This document shows positions 32,902 to 40,583 of a DNA stretch of 64,000 nt, piece after piece (within the stretch, counting starts at the first letter, position 1; every line of letters begins with the position of its first letter). The position numbers were made by a program, and so were the translations under genes. Source of the DNA: Pilimelia columellifera (GTDB lineage: Bacteria > Actinomycetota > Actinomycetes > Mycobacteriales > Micromonosporaceae); contig NZ_BAAARY010000010.1 in assembly GCF_039532605.1 (NCBI RefSeq), positions 90,211 to 154,210 on the forward strand, read 5' to 3'. The notes beneath the pieces were generated by a model that was given only the letters and a program-made list of their open reading frames with translations, was not told the DNA's origin and made no database searches.

Positions 32902-34427
32902 CGTGGCCTCCTCGTCGTCGTGCGGGCCGGTTCCTGGTCTCCGTGATCGCCATGCCACCGCGCCAGCCGGCCGGCGCGGTCGACGGCCCGGAGCCGTCGT
33001 TCGGTCTCGTCCCGCACGGTCGGGGTGGTCAACACCAGCAGCTCGTCGCCAGCGCGGAGCCGGGTCTCGGGACTGGGCACCAGCGTCGACCGGGCGTTGA
33101 CCACCAGCATGACCGCGGCCGGCGGGGGTAGCCGCAGCTCCGCCAGGTAGACGCCGCGTAGCCGGGAGCGCGGACCGACGGTGAGGTGGACCAGGTCGGC
33201 GTCCATGGTGTCCAGCGGAGCGACCTCCACCCGCAGCTCCGCGCCGGGCGGACGCGGGCCAAGTCGCAGGCGCCGGGACAGCCACGGCAGCGGCGGCGCC
33301 TGGATCGCGGTGAACACCACCACGAGCACGAAAACGATGTTGAACACCCGCTGGGCGCCCGGGGTGGCGGCCACGATCGGGATGGTGGCCAGGACGATCG
33401 GCACCGCGCCCCGTAACCCTGCCCAGGACAGGAACGCCTGCTCCCGCAGCGGGACGCGGAACGGCGTCAGCGTCACCAGCACCGAGATCGGTCGGGCTAC
33501 CAGCAGCAGTGCCGCCCCGACGGCCAACGCCGGCAGAACCGCGCCCGGCAACTCCGCCGGCGACACCAACAGGCCGAGCATGACGAACAGCCCGATCTGG
33601 GCGATCCACCCCAGTCCCTCGGCTACCGACTGGGTGGCCCGCCGGTGCGGCAGGCCGGAGTTGCCGAGCACCAGCCCGGCCAGGTAGGCGGCGATGAACC
33701 CGCTGGACTGGGCCAGCCCCGCCGCCGCGAAGGCGAGCACCCCACACGCGACGGTCGCGATCGGGTAGAGGCCGGAGGTCGGCAGGGTCAGCCGTTTCAT
33801 CAGCCAGACGCCGGCGACGCCGATCGTCCCGCCGACCACCGCGCCGGCCGCCAGCTGGTACGCCATCTGCGCCAGCATCGCCGGTGGCGACACCGCGTCC
33901 AGGGACACCGCGCTGAACGCCAACACGAGGATGAACGTCGGCGCGTCGTTGAGGCCCGACTCCGCCTCCAGCAGGTTGCTGAGCCGGCGTGGCAGCGGCA
34001 CCGACCGCAGCACGGAGAACACCGCCGCGGCGTCTGTGGAGGACACGATCGCCCCGAGCAGCAACGACAACTGCCAGTTCAACCCGACCAGGTAGTGCGC
34101 GGCGACGGCGGTGAGCCCGACGCTGACGAACACCCCGACGGTCGCCAACGCGGACGCCGGGCCCAGCACCCGTCGCACGTCCGAGAGCCGGGTGGAGAGC
34201 CCGCCGTCGACCAGGATCACCGCGAGCGCGGCGAGCCCGAGGGACTGCGCCAGGGCCGCGTCGTCGAAGGGCAATCCCAGCCCACCCTCACCGAGCAGCA
34301 CCCCGACGCCGAGGTAGGCCAGCAGCACCGGCATCCCCGCCTTGGCCGCCAGCCGGGCCGCCCCGACGCTGACCAGGGCCACCAACGTCCCCACGGCCAG
34401 CAGCAGGTAGAGCGACGGGAGCGTCAT
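32745..34427 (-). CDS. CPA1-type K+(Na+)/H+ antiporter
   Basis: A 560-residue membrane protein. About twelve helices occupy residues 1-390: SLYLLLAVGTLVALVSVGAA, GMPVLLAYLGVGVLLGEGG, the ion-site region AIVSSTDAAAVFSVLRS ... ESGLNDAPTFILVLAF, and SWAGLRGAVPIVLATIPIV. A cytoplasmic TrkA-C-like domain follows (LVHLTVGPRSRLRGVYLAEL, RLRAGDELLVLTTPTVRDE). The layout matches potassium/proton antiporters of the CvrA/NhaP2 group. The last ~52 codons are low-complexity Ser/Thr/Pro sequence that overlaps the regulatory-subunit gene and may be dispensable. ATG 34427 follows GGTGGGG. Confidence 0.9.
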   Translation of the reverse strand: MTLPSLYLLLAVGTLVALVSVGAARLAAKAGMPVLLAYLGVGVLLGEGGLGLPFDDAALAQSLGLAALAVILVDGGLSTRLSDVRRVLGPASALATVGVFVSVGLTAVAAHYLVGLNWQLSLLLGAIVSSTDAAAVFSVLRSVPLPRRLSNLLEAESGLNDAPTFILVLAFSAVSLDAVSPPAMLAQMAYQLAAGAVVGGTIGVAGVWLMKRLTLPTSGLYPIATVACGVLAFAAAGLAQSSGFIAAYLAGLVLGNSGLPHRRATQSVAEGLGWIAQIGLFVMLGLLVSPAELPGAVLPALAVGAALLLVARPISVLVTLTPFRVPLREQAFLSWAGLRGAVPIVLATIPIVAATPGAQRVFNIVFVLVVVFTAIQAPPLPWLSRRLRLGPRPPGAELRVEVAPLDTMDADLVHLTVGPRSRLRGVYLAELRLPPPAAVMLVVNARSTLVPSPETRLRAGDELLVLTTPTVRDETERRLRAVDRAGRLARWHGDHGDQEPARTTTRRPRWRSNESPCPASESATASPPATAPGSASSAGLTAAATSPSTDVTTPRQSTPA

Positions 34428-34637
34428 GACCCCACCGGCACGCTGTGGCGCCATTCCGCGACGTTCATCAGCCATCCTTCCGACGGCCCCGGTCGGCCGT
34501 CCGCGTTGGTCAACCATCGCCTGGCGACAATGCTCGGGGCAATCCGGGCGGACCCTCATTCGACGTCGGATGATGTGCCCAAAGATGGGGGTCAGCCCCG
34601 ATGTCGGCCCGGTGTGCGGCGGGCGACGCTGGGTGAA

Positions 34638-34670
34638 CTGGCGGGCCGGTCGGTCCGACCGGCCCGCCAG
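34638..34670. repeat. Perfect 14-bp hairpin between antiporter and histidine kinase genes
   Basis: CTGGCGGGCCGGTC (34638-34651) is exactly complementary to GACCGGCCCGCCAG (34657-34670) around a 5-nt loop. It lies 55 nt before the histidine kinase start, in a gap between divergent genes, so it cannot be an ordinary end-of-gene terminator. A leader attenuator or a protein-binding site is possible. Confidence 0.55.
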
Positions 34671-34724
34671 TCCACCGTCGGGCGGAGATAGTGGGAGGCG
34701 CGACGGGAAGGAGGTCGGCGTCCG

Positions 34725-35681
34725 GTGTCCCTGTTCTGGCGGGTGTTCCTCATCAACGCCGCTGTGCTCACCGCGGCCACCGCGCTGGTCCTCCTCGGCC
34801 CGGTGTCCGTGTCGACACGGTTCGTCCTGACGGAGGCGCTCATCCTCGGCGGCGGCCTCGTCGCCATGCTGGTCGCCAACGCCCTGCTGCTACGGGTCGG
34901 CCTGGCGCCGTTGCAGCGACTCACCCGGGCCATGGGCACCATCGACCTGCTCAAACCCGGCCCCCGGCCGACGGTCGCCGGTCACGCCGGCATCGCCGAC
35001 CTGATCGCGACCTTCAACGCCATGCTCGACCGGCTGGAGTCCGAGCGGGCGACCAGCAACGCGCGGGCGTTGTCGGCGCAGGAGGACGAACGTCGTCGGA
35101 TCGCCCAGGAGTTGCACGATGAGGTCGGGCAGACCCTCACCGCGGTGCTCCTGGAGCTCAGACGGGTCTCCGACCATGCGCCGCCGCAGCTTCGCGACGA
35201 CCTGCGCCAGGTGCGGGAGATCACCCGGGAGAGCCTCGACGAGATCCGCCGGATCGCCCGCCGACTGCGGCCGGGGGTGTTGGAGGAGCTGGGTCTGCTG
35301 GCGGCGCTGCGCTCGCTGTTCGGTGAGGTGTCCCACCACAACGGCCTGACCCTGCGACGCGATTTGGCCACCGACCTCCCAGCGCTGGACGACGCCGCCG
35401 AGCTGGTCATCTACCGGGTCGCTCAGGAAGGGCTCACCAACGTGGCCCGGCACGCCGGAGCCAGCCGCGTCGACTTCTCGCTCCAACCGGTCGGCGGCGG
35501 CGTCCAGCTCCGCATTCGCGACAACGGCAGGGGAACCGGTGATGCCCCCGAGGGCGCCGGTATCCGCGGCATGCGCGAACGCGCGCTGCTGGTGGGCGCC
35601 CGGCTCAGCGTCGGACCGGCCGACGGCGGCGGGACGCTGGTCCAGTTGGACGTCCCCGGCCGACCGGGGAGGGCCGCGTGA
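34725..35681 (+). CDS. NarL-type sensor histidine kinase
   Basis: A 318-residue membrane kinase. Two N-terminal helices (RVFLINAAVLTAATALVLL; VLTEALILGGGLVAMLVANA) enclose a very short extracytoplasmic part, so no large sensor domain is present. A HAMP-like linker follows, then HisKA_3 with the phospho-acceptor His in RRRIAQELHDEVGQTLTAVL, and the HATPase domain (AQEGLTNVARHAGASRV, IRDNGRGTG, GIRGMRERALLVGARLSV). GTG 34725 is the start. The stop overlaps the response-regulator start (GTGA). The signal is unknown. Confidence 0.92.
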   Translation: MSLFWRVFLINAAVLTAATALVLLGPVSVSTRFVLTEALILGGGLVAMLVANALLLRVGLAPLQRLTRAMGTIDLLKPGPRPTVAGHAGIADLIATFNAMLDRLESERATSNARALSAQEDERRRIAQELHDEVGQTLTAVLLELRRVSDHAPPQLRDDLRQVREITRESLDEIRRIARRLRPGVLEELGLLAALRSLFGEVSHHNGLTLRRDLATDLPALDDAAELVIYRVAQEGLTNVARHAGASRVDFSLQPVGGGVQLRIRDNGRGTGDAPEGAGIRGMRERALLVGARLSVGPADGGGTLVQLDVPGRPGRAA

Positions 35682-36331
35682 GCGCACCCACCCGGATCCT
35701 GCTCGCCGACGACCACGCGCTGGTCCGCCGGGGCGTCCGGCTGATCCTCGACAACGAGCCGGACCTTGTCGTCGTGGCTGAGGCCGGCGACGGCGCCGAG
35801 GCCATCGACCAGGCCGGCGAGCACCAGCCCGATCTGGCGATCCTGGACATCGCGATGCCCCGGCTCACCGGGCTCCAGGCCGCCCGGGAGATGATCCGCC
35901 GGCAACCGTCGCTGCGGGTGCTCCTGCTCACCATGTACGACAACGAGCAGTTCTTCTTCGAGGGGCTGCGCGTGGGCGCCAGCGGATACGTGCTCAAGTC
36001 GGTCGCGGACCGGGACCTCGTCCAGGCATGTCGGGCGGCGATGCGGGACGAGCCGTTCCTGTACCCGGGGGCGGTCACCGCACTGGTGCACGACTACCTC
36101 GACCGCGTCGCCCGGGGTGAGTCGGTGCCCGAGCGAACGATCACCGTACGGGAGGAGGAGGTGCTCAAACTCGTCGCCGAGGGCCATTCCTCCCGCGAGA
36201 TCGCCGAGCTGTTGTTCATCAGCGTCAAGACGGTGGAGCGGCACCGCACCAACCTGCTCCAGAAGTTGGGCCTGCGGGACCGGCTCGGTCTCGCCCGATA
36301 CGCCATCCGGGTCGGCCTCATCGAGCCCTGA
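35678..36331 (+). CDS. LuxR/NarL-family response regulator
   Basis: A 217-residue two-component regulator. The receiver domain has the acidic pair in RILLADDHALVRRGVRLIL, the phospho-acceptor Asp in LAILDIAMPRLTG and the conserved Lys in GYVLKSVADRDL. The LuxR HTH is at the C-terminus (LTVREEEV-type start, then SSREIAELLFISVKTVERHR, TNLLQKLGLRDRLGLARYA). It overlaps the kinase gene by 4 nt. The trypsin-like protease gene 81 nt downstream is a possible target, but no site was identified. Confidence 0.95.
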   Translation: MSAPTRILLADDHALVRRGVRLILDNEPDLVVVAEAGDGAEAIDQAGEHQPDLAILDIAMPRLTGLQAAREMIRRQPSLRVLLLTMYDNEQFFFEGLRVGASGYVLKSVADRDLVQACRAAMRDEPFLYPGAVTALVHDYLDRVARGESVPERTITVREEEVLKLVAEGHSSREIAELLFISVKTVERHRTNLLQKLGLRDRLGLARYAIRVGLIEP

Positions 36332-36412
36332 GCTGGCCGTCCGGGGAGTGAACCCTTTCGATGGGGCGCCCGTGGTGTTGGGGGTGAACCGCCCGCAACT
36401 CTCGGAGGACCC

Positions 36413-37315
36413 ATGAGACGCAGCCATGTGCTGATGCTCTGTGCGACCGCGACAGCCGTGACACTCGTCGCGTCGGCGGTGACCGCCTACGCTGACACGG
36501 CGGCCGCGCCGCCCGACCCGGGGGCCCCGGCGATCGTCGGGGGCACACCGGCGGCCGAGGGCGCCTACCCGTGGATGGCGCACCTGAGCATGGGGTGCGG
36601 CGGAAGTCTCATCTCCCCGGACATTGTGCTCACCGCCGCGCACTGCTTCAGCGGTACGTCGGTGAATGTCACCGCGTCGATAGGCAAGGTCCGGCACACC
36701 GCCGGCGAGAAGATCACCGCGACGCAGGTCCGCAAGGGCGCCGGCCCTGAGGAGTCCGACTGGGCGGTGCTCAAACTGAGCAAGGCGTCGACGGCGACGA
36801 GTTTCGCCAAACTGCCGGCTGACGGCAGCCTCGACGCCTCGCCCAAGTTCCGGGCCATCGGCTGGGGCGCGACGTCCGAGGGCGGCCGCCCCTCGGAGGC
36901 CCTGTTGCAGGTCGACGTGCCGCTGGTGCCCGACGCCCAGTGCGGCGCGGCCGCCGCTGTGGAGATCTGCGCCGGCGACCTGACCAACGGCGGCATCGAC
37001 ACCTGCCAGGGCGACTCGGGCGGCCCGCTGCTCGTCGGCGACGTGTTGGTCGGGCTGACCAGCTGGGGTGAGGGCTGCGCGCGTCCGGGCCAGCCTGGCC
37101 ACTACGCCCAGGTCAGCGTCATGCTCACCGATATCAGGGCGGCGATCGCCGAGTTGGGTGGCCAGCAGCCGTCCGGCGACGATACGCCGGCGCCAGCGCC
37201 GACTCCCACGCCGACCCCGGACGGGCCGCCGAGCCCGTCGGCGCCGGGTCAGCCGAGCCCGTCCGAACCGAGCCCGTCCGAGTCTGACCAGACCTCGCAG
37301 CCAGCCTCGGAGTGA
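36413..37315 (+). CDS. Secreted trypsin-like serine protease (S1)
   Basis: A 300-residue secreted protease. Signal peptide about residues 1-28, short propeptide ending before IVGG (41-44), and catalytic His77 (LTAAHC), Asp116 (ESDWAVLKL) and Ser202 (GDSGGP). Four paired cysteines are visible in the mature domain, and the residue before the DSGG motif region suggests trypsin-like specificity. The C-terminus is a Pro/Ser/Thr-rich tail (about 255-300), probably cell-wall spanning or cleaved. GGAGGA precedes ATG 36413. It ends in the bidirectional terminator at 37342-37374. Confidence 0.93.
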   Translation: MRRSHVLMLCATATAVTLVASAVTAYADTAAAPPDPGAPAIVGGTPAAEGAYPWMAHLSMGCGGSLISPDIVLTAAHCFSGTSVNVTASIGKVRHTAGEKITATQVRKGAGPEESDWAVLKLSKASTATSFAKLPADGSLDASPKFRAIGWGATSEGGRPSEALLQVDVPLVPDAQCGAAAAVEICAGDLTNGGIDTCQGDSGGPLLVGDVLVGLTSWGEGCARPGQPGHYAQVSVMLTDIRAAIAELGGQQPSGDDTPAPAPTPTPTPDGPPSPSAPGQPSPSEPSPSESDQTSQPASE

Positions 37316-37341
37316 CCTGGCCTGTCCGTGGCCGTGGGAGC

Positions 37342-37374
37342 GGCGCCGGGGCGCAGGCGACGCGCCCCGGCGCC
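37342..37374. terminator. Bidirectional terminator between protease and PspC genes
   Basis: A perfect 13-bp stem (GGCGCCGGGGCGC, 37342-37354, with 37362-37374) and 7-nt loop lie in the 65-nt gap between the two convergent genes. Confidence 0.75.
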
Positions 37375-37380
37375 GGCCGG

Positions 37381-37569
37381 TCACTCGTTCGGGACGATGA
37401 TCCACATCGCGATGTAGAGGACGAACTGCGGTCCGGGCAGCAGGCAGGACAGTAGGAACAGCAGCCGCATCACCGTCGGGGGCATGCCGAACCGGCGGGC
37501 CAGGCCGGCGCAGACGCCGGCGATCATGCGGCCCTGACGGGGCCGCGTCAATGGCGGTCTCGTGCTCAT
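37381..37569 (-). CDS. PspC-domain small membrane protein
   Basis: A 62-residue protein consisting of one PspC domain: RMIAGVCAGLARRFGMPPTV, MRLLFLLSCLLPGPQFVLYI, AMWIIVPNE. The first hydrophobic segment is amphipathic and the second is a membrane helix. PspC proteins sense or respond to envelope stress. In actinobacteria, short solitary forms such as this are common and of unclear role. Confidence 0.9.
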   Translation of the reverse strand: MSTRPPLTRPRQGRMIAGVCAGLARRFGMPPTVMRLLFLLSCLLPGPQFVLYIAMWIIVPNE

Positions 37570-37770
37570 CTGTTGCCTCCTTCATCGGCGAGCGCAGCTC
37601 AGGCGCGTCGCTGTCGGTAACACTAGGCTGGGCCCGCCATGCCCGCAGCGGGCGGCTAATTCATCGACAGTCATCTCTTTCGTTCGCGGCGGTCCGGGCG
37701 TACGGTCAGGGCGCGGCCGGCGCCCTCCGCGCCAGCCGCTCCACATCCCCCAGCTGCGGAGTGAACCCAG

Positions 37771-38706
37771 ATGCGGTATCGCGCGCTCGCCACGCTCACC
37801 TTCACCGTCGCGCTGGGCGCGACCACCGTCCTCTCCGCGTCGCAGGCCAGCGCCGATGCCCCGCGGCCGGACGTTTCCACCGCCACTGGCCGCGTTGTCG
37901 ACCCTCCGGTCATCGTCGACGACGCCGCCATGGCGCACATCCGTGCCCTGCAGAAGATCTCCGACGAGAGCGGGGGCAACCGGGCCCACGGCCGCCCCGG
38001 TTTCAAAGCGTCGGCCGACTACGTCAAGAGCACCCTGGACGCCGCCGGCTTCCAGACCACCCTGCAACCGTTCACCCACGCCGGCGCCCAGGGCTGGAAC
38101 GTCGTCGCCGAGTGGCCGCACGGCGACGCGAACAACGTCATGATGATCGGCGCCCACCTGGACAGCGTTCCGCAGGGCCCGGGTATGAACGACAACGGCT
38201 CGGGGACCGCCGCCGTGCTGGAGAACGCGCTGACGGTCGCCAAGAGCAACCTTCGCCCGGAGAAGCGGATGCGCTTCGGTTTCTGGGGCGCCGAGGAGGT
38301 CGGGCTGGTCGGCTCCAAGTTCTATGTGCAGAGCCTGGCCGCGGCGGACAAGCAGAAGATCAAGGCATACCTGAACTTCGACATGGCTGGCACCCCGAAC
38401 ACCAAGGCGTGGGGGATCTACCAGGAAGGCCCGGACCTCAGCGCGGGTTTCAAGGCCTTCTTCTCGTCGAAGGCTGTCAAGACCACCACGATCAACCCGG
38501 CCGGCAGGTCCGACCACAGCTCGTTCAGCGCTGCCGGCGTCAAGGTGACCGGGATCAGCTCCGAGTCGAATCTCAGTAACCTGGAACCCTGCTACCACGC
38601 CGCCTGCGACCGGGCCGCCAACGTCGACCCGAAGGTCCTCGGCCTGGGCGCCAACGCCATCGCCACCGTGTTCTGGAAGCTCGCCGGCGCCAAGACCGTC
38701 AGCTGA
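37771..38706 (+). CDS. Secreted M28-family metallopeptidase (aminopeptidase)
   Basis: A 311-residue secreted di-zinc peptidase. The signal peptide (RYRALATLTFTVALGATTVL) ends near residue 28 (SADA). The metal ligands follow in order: MMIGAHLDSVPQGPGMNDNG, FGFWGAEEVGLVGSKFY (catalytic Glu), YLNFDMAGTPN, and RSDHSSFSAAGV. A disulfide is likely within LEPCYHAACD. The sequence resembles Streptomyces griseus-type aminopeptidases. ATG 37771 follows GCGGAGTGA. The gene is convergent with the AI-2E-family gene, with only 17 nt between. Confidence 0.93.
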   Translation: MRYRALATLTFTVALGATTVLSASQASADAPRPDVSTATGRVVDPPVIVDDAAMAHIRALQKISDESGGNRAHGRPGFKASADYVKSTLDAAGFQTTLQPFTHAGAQGWNVVAEWPHGDANNVMMIGAHLDSVPQGPGMNDNGSGTAAVLENALTVAKSNLRPEKRMRFGFWGAEEVGLVGSKFYVQSLAAADKQKIKAYLNFDMAGTPNTKAWGIYQEGPDLSAGFKAFFSSKAVKTTTINPAGRSDHSSFSAAGVKVTGISSESNLSNLEPCYHAACDRAANVDPKVLGLGANAIATVFWKLAGAKTVS

Positions 38707-38723
38707 TGGTCTTCTGACCTCAC

Positions 38724-39800
38724 CTACCCGGTTCCGGAGTGTTGGCGAAGCGTCTGCGCCACCCGGTAGGTCGCCGCGGTGAGCGGGACCGCCACCACAG
38801 CGCCGGCGATCCCGGCCAGGACGGTGCCGGTCGCGATCGCGATCAGGATGACCGCCGGGTGCAGGCGCACCGCCTTGCCCATGACCAGCGGTTCCAGCAG
38901 GTAGCCTTCGGTCTGTTGGACGGCGATGGTCGCCGCGAGCACCAACAGGGCGTCGGTGGGGCCGTTGGCCACCAGCGCCACCAGCACGGCGGCCGCCCCC
39001 GCCAGCGTCGCTCCGAGGATCGGCACGAATGCGGCAGTGAACGTCAGCAGCGCCAACGGCAGTGCCAGCGGCACGTCCAGCAGCACCAACGCCAGCCCGA
39101 TGCCGAGGGCATCGACGGTGGCGATGATGACGGTGCCGCGGATGTAGCCGGTGAGCACCTCCCAACCGGACGTCGCGGCGCGGTCGAACGCCTGCTGGCG
39201 GTGGCGCGGCGCCCGGTCCAGCAGCCAGGCCCACATCTGCGGGCCGTCCTTGAGCAGGAAGAAGAGCAGCACCAGGGCGAGCAGTGCCGTGCCGAGCGCC
39301 TCAGCGGCGACCAGGGCGCCGCTGGCCAGGCCAGGGACGGTGGCCGTGGCCGCCTCGCCGAGCTGGCGACTGAGTTCGTCGAGCTGACGTTCGGAGATCG
39401 GAAACGGGCCGGTGAGCAGCATCCGGCGCACCTCGCCGAGGCCCTGCTGGAGCTGGCGCCGTAGGTCGCCGAACTGTCCGGCCGCCTGCCGCCCGATGAG
39501 GATCAGCGGGGCCAGGAACACCACGAGCAGCACCAGCACCGAGGTGAGCGCCGCCAGACCCGCCGGCACACGCATCCGCTCCAGCCTGACCGTCAGCGGT
39601 TGCAGCAGGGCCGCGAGCAGCAGCGCCGCCACCACCGCCACCGTCACCGGCGCCAGTCGCGCCAACGCCCAGCCGACCAGGAGCACGCAGCCGGCGATGA
39701 GCAGCGCGGATCCGGCGGTGAGGGCGGCTACCATCAGCCCATGGGGGACGCGCGCGGCGACCGCCCGGGCAGCCGTCGCCTCGTGCTCGTCGTCGGCCAT
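38724..39800 (-). CDS. AI-2E family transporter (PerM-like)
   Basis: A 358-residue multi-pass protein with about eight helices. N-terminal segments read LMVAALTAGSALLIAGCVLL and ALLLAALLQPL; the central part is an amphipathic soluble stretch (about residues 110-160). The C-terminal helices include LGTALLALVLLFFLLKDGP and VPILGATLAGAAAVLVALVA, ending in the family signature LEPLVMGKAVRLHPAVILIA. Despite the family name, most members have no proven AI-2 export; substrate is unknown. Confidence 0.9.
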   Translation of the reverse strand: MADDEHEATAARAVAARVPHGLMVAALTAGSALLIAGCVLLVGWALARLAPVTVAVVAALLLAALLQPLTVRLERMRVPAGLAALTSVLVLLVVFLAPLILIGRQAAGQFGDLRRQLQQGLGEVRRMLLTGPFPISERQLDELSRQLGEAATATVPGLASGALVAAEALGTALLALVLLFFLLKDGPQMWAWLLDRAPRHRQQAFDRAATSGWEVLTGYIRGTVIIATVDALGIGLALVLLDVPLALPLALLTFTAAFVPILGATLAGAAAVLVALVANGPTDALLVLAATIAVQQTEGYLLEPLVMGKAVRLHPAVILIAIATGTVLAGIAGAVVAVPLTAATYRVAQTLRQHSGTG

Positions 39801-40029
39801 CGACCTGGACTACCCTGCTGGAAACTGCCCAAACCATCATAATCATGGCCGCATCACCGGTATGGGACCACGCGACGACGTCCCGCGCTTCTACAGTGGT
39901 CCGATAGCAGGGGCTCATGGATCACCGGCGGCATGCATAACTCCCTGACGGGACGGGTATCGCGACGGTCGAGGTCGTCGGCGCACGCCGGCGCCTCGAA
40001 GGGCGAGGCCAATCAGGGAGGTTCACATC

Positions 40030-40506
40030 ATGGACGGCATCGTGCTGCTCAAGGAAGACCACAAGCTGGTCGAAAGCCTGTTCAAGGAGTTCGAGAAGAA
40101 GAAGGACTCCGCGACGCCGGACCAGAAGAAGAAGCTGGTCGACCAGATCTGCGCCGAGCTGACCACCCACGCGTACATCGAGGAGACAGTCTTCTACCCG
40201 GCTGCCCGGTCGGAGATCCCAGACACCACCGAGCATGTTCTCGAATCGGTCGAGGAGCACCACGTCGTCGCCTGGCTGATGTCCGAGCTGCGGACCCTGG
40301 ACCCCTCGGACGAGTCCTACGACGCCAAGGTGACGGTGCTCATCGAGAACGTCCGGCACCACGTCGAGGAGGAGGAGAAAGAGTGGTTCCCGGAGGTCCG
40401 CAAGGCCCTCGGCCGCAACGCCCTGGTGGAGCTGGGCGAGCAGATGGCCAAGGCCAAGCCGGACGCCCCGAGCGACCCGCTGGCGCTCCAGTCGGCCAGG
40501 TCCTGA
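40030..40506 (+). CDS. Hemerythrin-domain protein
   Basis: A 158-residue HHE protein. It begins GIVLLKEDHKLVESLFKEFE. Further ligand stretches are CAELTTHAYIEETVFYPAAR, SVEEHHVVAWLMSELR and NVRHHVEEEEKEWFPEVRKA, so all expected His and Glu positions are present. GGGAGG lies before ATG 40030. It stands alone and differs in sequence from the two hemerythrins at 28-29 kb, so it is not a recent duplicate. It ends in a strong bidirectional terminator. Confidence 0.92.
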   Translation: MDGIVLLKEDHKLVESLFKEFEKKKDSATPDQKKKLVDQICAELTTHAYIEETVFYPAARSEIPDTTEHVLESVEEHHVVAWLMSELRTLDPSDESYDAKVTVLIENVRHHVEEEEKEWFPEVRKALGRNALVELGEQMAKAKPDAPSDPLALQSARS

Positions 40507-40527
40507 CCCGCGTCCGGCCCAGGTCCC

Positions 40528-40576
40528 GCCGGCCGCCCCCCGCCGAAGCCGTCGCGCTCGGCGGGGGGCGGCCGGC
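40528..40576. terminator. Bidirectional terminator between hemerythrin and cobN
   Basis: A perfect 19-bp stem (40528-40546 with 40558-40576) and 11-nt loop lie between the convergent genes, just 8 nt from the cobN stop. It is the strongest hairpin seen in the window. Confidence 0.8.
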
Positions 40577-40583
40577 CGTAGGC

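Noticed and set aside
36340..36400. GTGAACC repeats before the protease gene as PHO boxes
   Set aside because: The two copies are far apart (not in 11-nt tandem) and degenerate, so a PhoP site is not supported.
35423..37585. A 720-codon minus-strand frame opposite the two-component and protease genes
   Set aside because: The plus strand holds three complete genes with all key residues here. The antisense product has no domain.
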